DNA of 64,000 nucleotides, from assembly GCA_964059195.1 (NCBI GenBank), contig CAXKWD010000001.1, positions 118,105,751 to 118,169,750 on the forward strand, written 5' to 3'. Positions 33,530 through 45,437 of the stretch are shown here, one piece after another. The DNA comes from Ectobius pallidus. Taxonomy: Eukaryota > Arthropoda > Insecta > Blattodea > Ectobiidae. A model generated the notes under the pieces. The model was given only the letters and a program-made list of their open reading frames with translations. It was not told the DNA's origin and did not search any database. Each line of letters starts with the position of its first letter. The stretch's first letter is position 1. The position numbers were made by a program, and so were the translations under genes.

Positions 33530-35487
33530 AATAGGTAATATTCTTTTAGCTTGCTTAGGAATTATTTATTACCAGTGAGTAAGTAGGGAGAATCAAATCC
33601 ATAATCTAGTTTTCATAACAGACCTTAGGCCTACACTATCTGAACCTATAATAATTTTGTAAATTAAAAGCAATTTACCGCCGTTTACCGAGTTGATGGT
33701 TTGTTACACTGGGAGGGGGTAGTATTATGAGTCAGATAGCTATTAGCACAAAACTTTCATAAATTTAATTGATAGCCTATAGTCAGGAAACACATGTCGC
33801 CGACGCGTCACCCTGTGTTCATCTGAATTCTTTCAATCCTTCTTCCGGAACGTCAGCTTGCGATACTGTGTACAGTGCACATGAGGCAGAAAGAGGCACA
33901 GATAGAGAGAGGAAATACTTGTAATTCAGTATGGACCCCTTGTTTCATTGATAATGGATAATATATAGGCAACACAGTGGCATGGCTTCCATCACATCAC
34001 TCCCAAACATGTAGTCGTATGGTGAAACTGTGAATACTGTATGCTATGGCTTGTACTAGCCTCAAACGAAAATTTATTTTTGTAAATAGAGCAAACTAAA
34101 GGACGGTTCTCAAAAGGATAGGACTCAAAAAACCTTCCTTCCTGCTTGTACTAGAAGGGTTGCATTTATTTAAATATGGGTTTGAAAGTAGCATTCGTAC
34201 AAAAACTGTACAGAATACTTCTAGTCAGAAGCTTAAAGTGCATAAATAACGGACGTTACAAGTGTATACGGAATCTATCCTATCTGTTCCCTTTAAGAAT
34301 AGGCAACCAATAACTTTTACAACTTCTGTATAATATATTTTAATTACTTCATACCAGTAATTTTTGCATTGCCAGTTGTACTTTCTAAATTTTGAAGTAG
34401 GCCTACGAATGACGACTGATTATTCACCTAGTATATTGTTTACACTTTCCCCTTTATAAATAGTTAAGAAAACTTACGTCAACAATAGAACTTATGGTCC
34501 ATGCAGAGGCACCTGATAGATATCAAGAACAGGGTAAAAAAAGTATGAAATATAATAATAATAAATATGCTTACGAGTGCTTGTAACGTACATGCCAAAA
34601 CTCAGACCTCATTAATTGCAACGGCTTTTCGTAGGAAATACATTTATGTTTACCAATAAAACATGAAATAAATGTATGACTTAGCTTATTTTCAGGATGT
34701 ATTTGCTAGGAAGTATGTTTTATTTTTTTTTATTTTTTTATGTATTTTTACTTAATACTTTTTATTCCTACTTTCAAGTCTAAAGTAGATAACTCAACGG
34801 ATTTCTCAGAAAAATATGCTTCACGCAATAGGTTAACTTAATAAAATTATTCTGAGATAACGAAATGTTTGAAACAAGATTTGTCTTTAGGTTTGCAGAT
34901 ATTCTTAATTTTTTTCTTTTTTAATCCTCCATCATTTTATATCGTCTAGCTCAAGTTTTCTGAACGCGAATCATTATTAGAGAATCTTTAATCTAATCTT
35001 TAATAGATAAAAATTTCGGGTACCTTTCTAGTTTTCTGCTCTTTGCACTGTCAGTCTAATAAAGGAAGACAATAATCGATGTTCTCACTAAGGGTGAGGT
35101 AAAGTGCGATAACAGGCATACAATCGTTTTACACTGGAGGCAAAAATATAAATATTTTTAGTTTTATTTTATGTTGTATCTTTCTCCAAAGGTTCAAAAC
35201 CGTGAAAATTTACACTTATCATGTATTTATATTACCCTTCTAATTGACACATGTAAAATTTCTATATATTTACCACTTTTAAATAAAACTGTCAGTTACT
35301 ATTGTTTACCTCTACATGGAAACTGTAAATTATATGAGAGTATATTCAATAATATTGTACTCTACTGTTATGTCTAGTAGTGTGTGTGTGTGTGTGTGTC
35401 ACGGATATCCACTTTATTTTAATAACATTAACATCATTAATAAAACTCTAATATATTATGTTATATAATATATGTATGTAATATAAT
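33530..35487. other. Unassigned AT-rich DNA
   Basis: No gene recognised. The first part may be LINE 3' UTR. There is a short (GT)n run at 35381-35398 and TATA-rich sequence at 35450-35490. Confidence 0.4.
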
Positions 35488-35785
35488 ATATGACCGCCGG
35501 AGTGTTTTTGTGGTTAGCGTCGCTGACTATAGATCCGTCGGCCCGGGTTCGATCCCCGGTATCTCCTCGGATTTTTCTGAGGTAGGGAGGTCTGGTAGGG
35601 GTGCACTCAGCCTCGTGATTCAAATTGAGGAGCTACTTGACAGAGAAGTAGCGGCTCCGGTCAAGGAAACCACCATTAACGGCCGTGGGTGTCGGCATGC
35701 TGACCACATCCCGCCAATCCTGCCATCTGCCTATAGGTAGATGACGCAGCGGTCGGGTGATAGGCCTTGTCCCTTCGACTGTAAG
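35488..35785 (+). mobile_element. SINE family A, full-length copy
   Basis: The tRNA-like head has TTGTGGTTAGCGTCGCTGAC (A-box) and CCCGGGTTCGATCCCCGG (B-box). A body follows containing GAGGAGCTACTTGACAGAG, AAACCACCATTAACGGCCG, GGTGTCGGCATGCTGACC and GATGACGCAGCGGTCGGGTG. Relatives are at 464-643 (3' half) and 61855-62165 (inverted, more diverged). The open frame at 35510-35740 is SINE sequence, not a gene. Confidence 0.85.
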
Positions 35786-37786
35786 TTCATAATATCAATT
35801 TTAATAATATTCTTTATTAACAGTGATATGAATTGCATGACGAAAAAGTCAAGCTATTGAAAAAAATTTCATCAGAAAGATTAAGTTAACCTAGCTCTAA
35901 AAATTATCTTCACTATCATTGTGTTTTTAAATCCTTGTAGATCTGGTGGAATTGTTGAGGTACCAACTGAATGAAGGTCATTAAGTCTCTATATTTCTGT
36001 TGGCTTGTAGGTTTGGATTCGTTAGTTTACTTCTGACACTTAGAGAAGAATAATTAGAACTGTGCAGTTACGATTCATTACCTCGGAAGGAAAATCAAGA
36101 TGGAACACAGCTGACATAATGAAGTTGATACGAATGGATACTACACTTTACTTCTGAGATGTTCACATAGGCTACTACTTTTTATTAGCATGCTGAAATG
36201 AGCAGTATTTATGGTACCATTACTGCAGTGCATGTTATAGAGCTCATTTTACTGAACAACTTGGTATAAAAAACGCAATTTACAAATAATATGTCAAGAT
36301 TCTTGACCTCTGAGGATAAGAAAGAAGAATTTAATATTGGGAAACTGTTTCTTATTCTCTTTATAAGTTATTATAATATTTACTCCTATCACATAAATTG
36401 AAAATTTATTGAGGATAAATTGTTCGTCAATTTATTCGTTACAAAGGCTATCGCGAAATATGTTTTTTGCATCATTGATTCTACCGTAATAATGGAACAG
36501 AGGCGCATGAAGAGTTGTACGAACTCATCGTCGTTTGCTATAAAGGAAATAATACGATTCACTTTCAACATTTACCATCTTTCGACTAATGGTGGTAGTA
36601 AGAGAACTGTTACACCTCTCTTCGTGCATTTTTGCAAAACATTCCAACTTAATAACTATTTAATTGAAGAAGTAGCCTATCTTTAACTGCACCGAAAGGA
36701 CTCCTGTCATACTCCGGGACCACCTGAAGGCTTAATTTCTGAACAGCCTCATTTGTAGAAGTTATTTTATTATACTAAATTTTATTCATTTGGTAGCGTA
36801 GTGTTTTAATCGCATGATCTATTCAGTTTTTTGCCTGTGTGAACTTGTTATTTATATTATTCCCTTTAGTTCTCAATAATTTATTCCCTTTTCTTCTCAA
36901 TAATAACTCCATAATTTCAGTTGGATAAATAATTATGGAATTTTAAAAATCGTCTTGATACATAAGAAAAATCTTAAACGCAAATTTAAAAAAATCGTGA
37001 AAAGAAGAAGAAAAAAACCTCTACAAATACGTATTAAGCCGATTGGTGTGGAGTGGGAAGAAATGTCGTTGCACATCAATGATGCCTCGAACTTATTTTT
37101 TAAAAAAGTTACCACCAAAAGGCTAATGATTCTAGAGATAAGTTATAACAAATTCAAACCTCTTTAAATATTGATTTTATTCTAGAAACATTCCACATCA
37201 GACTAAGCGTGCTATCTATGGTTATGTTCAAACTAGACATATCGACTTCTTTAATTGTAATTACATCTACCGGTATACAAAAGAAGTTGTCTCCCGTGGG
37301 CTACTGCCTTTGTTTATTCTTTCCATAACTAATGGATGTACCCATTACAATGATTGCTTTCAACAACAAAAAAATCAATTACTATTCATATTAATTTCGA
37401 TTCCTACGATTAAGTTTTTAACTACGATTTATTCATAGCGTCATTGTTTCTTGCAGACAAATGTGTGCATGGGAGGCCTTTGTTCTTCAGAACAGCGGGA
37501 GTATGGCGTTTGTTATGCCCATCTCCAATCATAATAAAATTTATAACAGCATTGCAATAGACATTTGCTTCAACGAACACACGCAGCCGGCTTATTTGAA
37601 TTGCATATTAATGTTAAAGTAGAATGCAGACAAGAAACGAAGAATTCGCAGGAATAAACTGCCTGTAACAACTACTTGGTGATCGTTGTATCTATGGAAA
37701 GGACATTAATGAGCATGCTTCTATTTTGTTTTTAAAACATATAGGTAGGATCTGCAAGTTTCAAACAATATGCCTACAAGTTAATA
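35786..37786. other. Unassigned DNA
   Basis: No gene recognised. A Lys/Arg-rich frame at 36955-37167 (70 codons) opens in AT-rich DNA and shows no family signature. Confidence 0.4.
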
Positions 37787-37788
37787 TA

Positions 37789-38249
37789 CAGTGAGTCCCA
37801 TGTAAGAGTTGGCCAATGACGCGGGTTTCTGCGTCGCGGCGGGCACAGCTCCAACTCCCGAGCGAAATATCTACGCAAATAAAGTTCGAAGCTTATTTTT
37901 CAAGTTTCTCCATAAATAATAGTCACATACTCTTAGAAGAACTTAAAGACCGTATCACAAGAGAAGTTAACACTATCTCGAAAGCTGAAGTTACGCGCGT
38001 GGAAGAAAATTTCCTAAAAACGTGCCAGTATTGTGTGGATGCAACAGGAGAACATTTCCAGTATCTCTTGTGATGAGGTACGTGGTTATTTTCATTGTAA
38101 TTTTAACTGTAAATGTGAGGACCTGAATCATTACACCGATCGCGGCTTTATTTCCGTAGATATTTCATCCGATCGCTCGGGAGTTGGAGCTGTGCCCTCC
38201 GCGACGCAGAAACCCGCGCCATTGGCCAACTCTTGCGTGGGACTCACTG
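37789..38249 (+). mobile_element. Tc1/mariner-type deletion derivative (461 bp)
   Basis: The ends are CAGTGAGTCCCATGTAAGAG and, inverted, CAGTGAGTCCCACGCAAGAG. The inverted similarity covers about the first 90-100 bp of each side (through GGGTTTCTGCGTCGCGG and AGCTCCAACTCCCGAGCG). The element is flanked by TA on both sides (37787-37788, 38250-38251), the duplication used by the Tc1/mariner superfamily. Between the arms lies a transposase C-terminal remnant. Confidence 0.85.
37816..38073 (+). pseudogene. Transposase C-terminal remnant
   Basis: The frame starts inside the left terminal repeat, so the first ~25 residues are not transposase. Residues from about 38 on read LLEELKDRITREVNTISKA followed by EVTRVEENFLKTCQYCVDATGEHF. 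The pattern L-x-x-R-I-x-x-x-V-x-x-I ... V-x-x-x-x-x-x-R/C-x-x-x-C-x-x-x-x-G-x-H-F/I is the common C-terminal tail of insect IS630/Tc1/mariner-type transposases. The DDE catalytic core is absent, which fits an internal deletion from a full transposon. Confidence 0.65.
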
Positions 38250-38251
38250 TA

Positions 38252-38876
38252 CGTGGAGCATTGCAAAACTCATCGTAAACTCGAAGAAACGGAGACATTT
38301 AAAAAATAAATACTCTCGAATAGTGAGCAAGTGTAATGAAACAGTAATGTACAAGCTTCAGTGTAATTAATACATTATGCAACAAGCCTATAAATCCTTT
38401 ATTAAGAAACGAGTACGTTTATGAAACGAGCAACTGAAGTTTAAACGTTTTCATACGATTATTTTAATTACCATTATAGGCAAGTTGCATAGGACTGTTT
38501 TTGTTCAATCATAATTAGTCTGAATGTTTCAATTTTGGTACTTTAGATTCACTTAAACAGACGGTCCCGCTTCAGCGCACCATGACCTTCGCACCAGCTG
38601 GTTATAGTTCTTGTCTTCTATGACAGATGACAGCTCACCTCGTCGGTCAAATCGAAGCTTTCTTTTCGTCATTTTCATGAAACCAACTAATTTTGATAAC
38701 ACTAAATTGATTCATTTTATTATTATGAGGAATAGAATTTATTTTATTTTAAATAGAGGCTATTTATTACGTAGATTTCAGCTGCTACCCTCGAGGTCTC
38801 AAGATCGTTCCATGTTCGATAATAATCGATATCACATCGATGTCGAAATGAAAAAAGCATCGAAATGAGTGTCATC
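38252..38876. other. Unassigned AT-rich DNA
   Basis: No gene or repeat boundary recognised. Confidence 0.4.
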
Positions 38877-39402
38877 AGGTTTGTTCACAAAGCAGTCAGA
38901 AACCAGGAACACATCGTTCGCGCATGCGCTCTTTCTCCACACGCGTTCGCAAAGCGAGAATCCGTGATTCTGATTTCAATCTTCTGTTCGCAAAGCTCTC
39001 ACGGACAGTTTCTGTACTATAAGAAAAGTTTGCAGGCTCTAGCATGAATTGTTATCAGAGACATGCGCAGTAACCTATTTTCACGCGCCTGACTCCTCCC
39101 TCCTATAACATTGCGCCAGATTTGTAAACATAGGCTACTTACATGTATTCCATGTATGAATAATAGAAGATAATTAAAAGTTTCCCAAAATATAGATTAT
39201 ATTGTCGATGTATATTGCATTTATAACATGTCAACGGGAAATATATACTTTATTTGCATATCATATCGATTAAACGCAGAAACTATCGATTCCAAATTCT
39301 TGTAACCGTTCGCAAAGTGCAAATCACGGGTAAGTTACAGACTGGACATGCGCAGTACAACAAATTCTCAAGCGGTCACGGTTTTGCTTTGCGAACAAAC
39401 CT
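38877..39402. mobile_element. Candidate MITE with TTCGCAAAG repeats
   Basis: The left end AGGTTTGTTCACAAAGCA recurs inverted at 39385-39402 with one mismatch. Inside, GTTCGCAAAG occurs near 38947, 38985 and 39306, and ACATGCGCAGTA twice (39061, 39349), giving a symmetric motif arrangement. No clear target duplication or coding region. Confidence 0.6.
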
Positions 39403-39807
39403 ATTATGATACCGTCACGACACACGTAATAAGCGTATTATAATATAGTCGAACGAAAAAATTATTAGGTTACTGTTTAGGGTTCACTTTGCATCCACAG
39501 CATTATGTACGACTTATGGAGACATATGTTTTTTAAAACAAATTATACCAATGCCAAAAAATGTAAATGAAAGTTCACTTTTAATGTATAAAGCACATTA
39601 TCATAATCCTGTTGCAGTATAAGCACATGCAAACCTTTTGGGATATGTTATTTTGTTTTCATAGGCTTTATTTCAGTGAATTTCAAAGTACATTCTCAAT
39701 TTCTCAAATGAAAAAGCCTTTTATTTTGAGAAGAAAAAGAAAACAGTATTTGAGCTGAGACAAGTTTCTCTCAACGTCACATGAATCAAATAGCAAACCT
39801 AAAACAT

Positions 39808-40193
39808 CTGAATCTGGTACCCTATGATCCCCAGGTGGGGCGAAGGGGCCTCCAAGTGGAGGTTTCATTACCTATACTAATTTTGATATGCTTATTTTCC
39901 GAGAGAGGGTAGAGGGACAGGTGGTAAGCCCATTGCCTCGCAACCCCCTTTTGGAAACTAAGTATTTCTTGGACGTGAAAGGGCCGAGAAATTTAGTCCA
40001 GAGGCTCTAATTGAGGCTTGGAGTTCTTTTACGTACCGTAAATCTACGACACGGGACCCCCAGCTTAAAGTCCCTCCCGGATGACTCCGTGCCCAGGATT
40101 TTTACGTCCTGAAAAATCCATCGACCGCGGCCGGGTTTGATCCCGCGCCCTGCGGATCTAGAGGCGGGCACGCTTCCTCTAGACCACGGCGGC
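39808..40193 (-). mobile_element. SINE family B, full-length with 14-bp duplication
   Basis: Inverted copy of 13514-13890 with the same head (GCCGTGGTCTAGAGGAAGCG) and body. It is flanked by CAAACCTAAAACAT (39794-39807) and CAAACCTAATACAT (40194-40207), a 14-bp target-site duplication with one mismatch. That duplication fixes both element ends. Confidence 0.9.
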
Positions 40194-40207
40194 CAAACCT
40201 AATACAT

Positions 40208-41147
40208 GGGTCGATATTAATGTTTCCATCGGTTGGTGTGATATGTTTGTTCCCTGCTAACTCATTTCGAATATTGCAAAGAATGAAAAATGCCACATTT
40301 CTTTCGGGAATATTTAAGTTTTTGCTGCACCGTCAATGCTATCTCGTCACATACTTTATTTATGGCTCTGGAAAATTCCTCCACGAGTCTTTAGTCAATT
40401 TCGTACTCACTGACTCTAAACGAATGACCATTTCTTAAAGGTCTTTTAAATTAACGTCAATGAAATTCAGATGTCCTAGTTACCTAGTAGCTCTTCCGCA
40501 GTCAATGAAATCGTAGACTTAACTCACAGAAATGTACCTAACCCAGCACGTTTCCTACTAGTTGCCAGCAACTCGCCTGCGCTACTGTTTGCATGGGAGA
40601 TATGTAGGCCTATACAAGCTGATTGCTTGCTATATCCCGTGCACCGTTAACTTGTGACCAAATGGCTAAACTCCCGGGCCCTACTCCTAAGAGTTCGAAA
40701 GGAAATAAATACTCAGTAGGAAATGAACATTTTTAGACGAATCGCCTACAATCGACATAAGGTATAAACGGAAACTAATATACATAAATGTCTAATTATT
40801 ATGTCACATTTGACTTGTAAAAAAACAAAATGTATCGTTAAACGCTTTCTTTGTATAGGCACGATACTTCATTAACACATTCCAGTAAGAAATTGGTGAA
40901 ATTCTGTTTAATTCTAGACAAATTCTTACAAGAAATTTAAGAACTGAACCTATTTCTGGCCAACAGTTCGTTACTCGCTCAAGTTTGCGAAGACCGAGGG
41001 TATGAACATAATTTAGAACGGAGGTGTTTCGCACGACGATTAGTATTGAATACCAGCGGATTTCCTCGGCAATCCATTATTTGCCCAACTTCCATTCCAC
41101 TGTCCCTCTATCATCATTACATTCGTTATGTTATTAACAACATCTAG
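40208..41147. other. Unassigned DNA
   Basis: No gene or repeat boundary recognised. Confidence 0.4.
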
Positions 41148-41310
41148 ATAGTCAGTTTGGGTATAGTGTCGTCTGACTTTCTACGTACTAAGTTGTGGGT
41201 TCGAACTCAGCATAAATGTGTACGTAAATATGACAGGCCCTTGTCTTTTGACTTACAGGCATTTAAAAGAACTCCGGAAGGACAAATATCGGCACGCTGG
41301 CGACAGCGAT
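41148..41310 (+). mobile_element. SINE family C, copy 1
   Basis: The head GTCAGTTTGGGTATAGTG with B-box GTGGGTTCGAACTC is followed by a body GACAGGCCCTTGTCTTTTGA, TACAGGCATTTAAAAGAACT, GGACAAATATCGGCACGCTGG. The same body order is seen inverted at 42870-43060. Confidence 0.7.
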
Positions 41311-42869
41311 ACATAAACTTTGAGACTGTAATAATGATACAATTATTTATTTAATAGACTGCTCTCAATTGGTGTATAAAGTGCAGCGATTTCTATTCAT
41401 ATAACTGTCTGCATTGACATAAGCAGGGAGTGATGTAGTTAACTTTGGCGTTCAACAGAATACCAGAGAAGACCCATTTTCATGCCATCTTTCAAAGCTC
41501 ACCACACATCGCGACCATTCAACAAAACCCAATAACGAGTGGAATAGATCTTAAGGATTTGTACACCAGAAACAACCAGATGTAGGCTATTAATATGGTA
41601 AACAATATTTAAAATGACATTTCATTTTTAATTATTATAAATTTTTCTTGGAGTATTTAAAATAAATTATTATTGTAAAGCAAGAGTAATGTGTGACTTG
41701 AGACTTTCCCGGTATTGGGAATGGATAACAGATTCTCGGGCTTCCAATCTGGTGAGTAGGTGGACTGATTTCGAGGTTTTGGCAGCTTGCTCCACTGCCA
41801 TCTTCTACGAGAAATGAGCTAATGGGAAGAGGTATACTTGTAAGTTATAGAAGGGACAGGAAATGTTAGGTGCGTACGTTAACGTACGTGTGATTATTGA
41901 CTGTTTATCTGCAACACAGGGACCAAACGCAACCCTTTTATAGAGATAGATCAACTTATACATTCAGCCACTAGCAATTTACATTCTAAGAACACAGTAC
42001 TTAGTTTATACACTCTAGGACTGTACGTTGTGAACTATTCCAGATATTATACAAACAAATAATGCAAATGAAGTAAGTGCATGTAACAGTTGAAATGTTC
42101 CGGAGTAACAGGAGGAGGAACCGGTTATAAACTCTGACGTACGGTATTGATGAGTCACTCTTTTAATAGTTACGGCGGTGTTTCCCGCCGTTTATGGCTT
42201 CCCGCCCCCTCGTGCATAATTAGAAATTTGCGAGCGCACCGCGCCCTGCTAGCTCATCGCAACACACGGGGTAACTTCGCTTCCACGGAAAATGTTAGTT
42301 CAATAATATTACCCCAAACTTCTTCATGCTGTAATCAAATTCTTGGGTGAGTTCTAGAAATAGCATATGAACATTATTACAAATCATAGGCCTATATGTC
42401 ATTCTATGGGTATTTTTTATATTACAAATAGAAGACTATATTTGCCAACCTAGCATATTGTTTATGTAAAGAATGCTTAGATGTTATTTCAACTTGTATA
42501 ATTTATATTATATATTTTGTTAAGGCATTATGGTACCAAATGCAACTACTGGTCCTAATATAAAAAGTCAGGTAAGAATCTGTTGAGAGCTTTGTTATGA
42601 TTAAAGTGATATGTGCTGTAACAAGTAGCAGATCTGCCTGTTATACTTTACATTTTTGTAATATTTGCAATTTTCTTATCTCATGTGATTTTACCACGGT
42701 AAAAAAATATACAGTTTGCCATAAATTAAAGCAAACACATGTTTTGAAGTATTATTACAACTATCATGGTCTATTGTCTAACCCCGTAAAGAAAGGAGGG
42801 TAAAAATTTTAAACAAGGACAGTTGATTTATGGCTATTTAATGACGGGAGCAAACTATATAGGCTTCTT
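41311..42869. other. Unassigned DNA with a GC-richer patch
   Basis: No gene recognised. At 42160-42290 base composition rises (GGCGGTGTTTCCCGCCG, GCGAGCGCACCGCGCCC), preceded by an AP-1-like TGAGTCA. A regulatory role is possible but unsupported. A 16-bp palindrome lies at 41873-41888. Confidence 0.35.
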
Positions 42870-43060
42870 AGGCCTGTGACCGCCGCCGGTGTACCGGAAT
42901 ATTGTCCCTTAGAAGTTCATTTACATACCTGTATTTATGTAGACACATGCCTGTCAAATTAATGCATGCATAATATCATGTACCATTGACTTGGGCCGAA
43001 ATCGAACTCGCATTCTTGGGCACAAAACCAGGGCCGTACAGACATCGCTACTCATGTCGA
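42870..43060 (-). mobile_element. SINE family C, copy 2
   Basis: Read on the minus strand: head GTAGCGATGTCTGTACGG with B-box GCGAGTTCGATTTC, then GACAGGCATGTGTCTACATA, TACAGGTATGTAAATGAACT, AGGGACAATATTCCGGTACA. It is colinear with copy 1. Confidence 0.7.
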
Positions 43061-43090
43061 CGTTAAGAATGGAACATCCTTCTCAGAATA

Positions 43091-43838
43091 TTTAATATTT
43101 ATTTAATACTTTAATACTTTGTGGCCCCTGTCCTGGATTCCTATTAGAGGCCTCTGTATGCACTATACAATTTGCAACTTACTAATTTATAATTACATAG
43201 GTTGTCTAAACTACTGAGTACTTTACAACTTAATCTAAAGAATATATATAAAGAAAGAAGGGAAACAAGTTTAACAATTTAAGAAGAAAAACAAAACATT
43301 TACAACTTAATAATATACTAACTACACTAACTACAGTACGTGTCGAATCCTGGGATTTTGTGGATTTTGTTGATGGATGAGAGGTCGCGCCTAAGCATGT
43401 CACACCTTTCACAGATGCAGTACACTCCCCCGTCCTCACTACCATCTCATCATCAACCAGGTGAGTACCAGTCGTCACCGGAATCCTCAGTCTGGAAGCC
43501 GGACTTCAGGCATCGGCGTCGACCAGTAGGTCATCCTCGCACCACGAAGTCATATCCGGGTGTATTTTGTCTTTTATTTGTAATTTGTCTTACGTCATGT
43601 GTCCTTGTGTGTCTTATATCATATGTATTATTGTCTTTGTCCGTGTCTGCTATTTATATAGTATTATTTTGCTTTTTGGGGAACTCTAATTGCTGCTTCA
43701 TCCAACAACTTCCACCACGAGTAGGGGTCTCTTGTTATATTCCCTATTTGCCTACCTTGAAGTAGTCTCTGAAAGGTCTCCCTCAACTGAGCAATGTTCT
43801 GGCATTCCCAAACCACATGCTCAGGAGTTCCTATTCCC
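43091..43838 (-). mobile_element. 5'-truncated LINE insertion with 13-bp duplication
   Basis: It is flanked by perfect CCTTCTCAGAATA at 43078-43090 and 43839-43851. On the minus strand the 5' end opens directly in a frame reading GIGTPEHVVWECQNIAQLRE and DPYSWWKLLDEAA. The G-T-x-E-H-V-x-W-E-C block resembles the zinc-knuckle region at the C-terminus of R1/I-type LINE proteins (normally preceded by CxxC). The 3' end carries TATTAAA-type tail repeats. 5' truncation plus a 13-bp duplication is classic target-primed reverse transcription. The 141-codon plus-strand frame at 43340-43765 is antisense shadow. Confidence 0.75.
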
Positions 43839-43860
43839 CCTTCTCAGAATAGTTGGTCAT

Positions 43861-45233
43861 GTGTCATAGATATACTTTTTAACAAATTCACGGAATGAAG
43901 GAGATTCAGATTTAGAATAATGCAGTGGGCCTAAATAAAACAGAATAAAACTTTTGAAATATCGGTTTTACTACTTTTATGTCTTAAGTTCTTCAAAATA
44001 GCCAAGACAATTAAGACTATAAATAATGAAACCTTTCTGTAAGTCCACTTTTCCAATGATATTTTACATGTGCGCAGGTAAGGAATATTCCAACGATAAA
44101 ACTTGAGTAAATTACTGCGATGTGTGAAATGAAAATTATCTTTCTATTTCATCCCGGAAAGAAAAGTTTGAAAGGGGGAGGGTTCAAACAGACGTAGTGA
44201 CCCGTAACCGTCTGCTTTGTGTTAATCAATTCAGAACAGGGTCAGCAGACGGGGAGAGCGGTGTCTCGCGTTTTTAACCTTTCTGCATTTTGCATGCATT
44301 AAACCTTAAAGCACTGCGCCACCAACCCCACAAATATAAACACCACGTCAAAACTTCACCTGGTTTTCAAGCCAATATCAGTAACGTGCAACGCGCAGTA
44401 ACAATGTATTATCTTCTTTGTTATGGTAAGTTTGTGTAAATAAAAACAAACTTTGGGATATAATCGTGCATAAACAAGCCGTGAATCAGGGGTTCTTGTT
44501 ACAAAAAGGAAAGGTTATCAAGCTCAGGGATGACGGAAAATAGGATCTATTTACAGTCCTTTATCAGCAGAACTGACGGTATTTAGGGCAGTCGTAAACA
44601 CGAAGCGGTGAATCGATTGCGATTTATTATCCATCAACTTTTGTTATAAAAATAAATATGATAAGTCACTTAACCAAAAACATGCGTTTTTACTCTCCTG
44701 TAACATAATGTAGTTGTGAGCCTAGCATACAATTATTTACGCCAGGATACCGGTGACTATTAATGGATTATATGGCAAACTATTTTTTTTTTTATATATA
44801 AACCCGTCTCTTGAATGTTACAATGCGCATAATATGCATAATATTTTTTTTTATTTATTGAGTGATTTCCTCATTTCTGAGGTTAAACTCCACCAACACA
44901 ACAACTCTATTACAATAACATTTGTATAAAAGTTCAGTAATTTCTAACCAAATTTTAAATTATAATTAACCCAAATTTTTACATATTTTAATAAAATTAA
45001 CATATTTCCAAAGAATGTTCAATGTGTTGCATGGTACCACTTATCCCTGTCCATTGCATCTTCTGGGTTTAACTGAAAATTTTGTAAGGAGTCTTGAACG
45101 CAATGATCCCATGATCCCATACATAATAATAACAATAATAATAACTCCAATACCCAATGAGGGATTGGGCATACCGTCCGACATCAGCGTCATCCATATC
45201 CGATCGATGAGTCGATAACCTCTCTTAAGTAGC
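43861..45233. other. Unassigned DNA
   Basis: No gene recognised. There is a short hairpin CCGTCTGCT...AGCAGACGG near 44209-44252, poly-T runs near 44785 and 44845, and an AAT-rich patch near 45125. Confidence 0.35.
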
Positions 45234-45241
45234 CCCTAGAC

Positions 45242-45437
45242 CAGGGCCGGGAAGGAAAGCACTGGAAGTGCGAAGTTACCCTCCCTCTCGTCCCTACTAC
45301 TCTCTTTCAATTGCAGGTAGAGACTACTAAACCGGTTGATTCTGGGACTAGTCGCGTGGCAGACAGAACGAATAAGGAAGGGGCGAATGGAGGGGTAGTT
45401 CATTTCGCACTTCCAGTGCATTACTTCCCGAGCCTGC
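45242..45437. mobile_element. ~195-bp hAT-like MITE nested in another element
   Basis: The left end CAGGGCCGGGAAGGAAAGCA and the right end (complement CAGGCTCGGGAAGTAATGCA) share CACTGGAAGTGCGAA. It is flanked by CCCTAGAC (45234-45241) and GCCTAGAC (45438-45445). An 8-bp duplication and CAG-type ends fit the hAT superfamily. The duplicated octamer belongs to the end of the foldback element to the right. Confidence 0.75.

Noticed and set aside
36955..37167. Lys/Arg-rich 70-codon frame as a small basic protein
   Set aside because: No recognised family, no promoter or splice context, A-rich composition explains the lysines.
43340..43765. 141-codon plus-strand frame as a membrane protein gene
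   Set aside because: It lies antisense to a LINE insertion defined by a 13-bp duplication; the hydrophobic run comes from T-rich LINE sequence.
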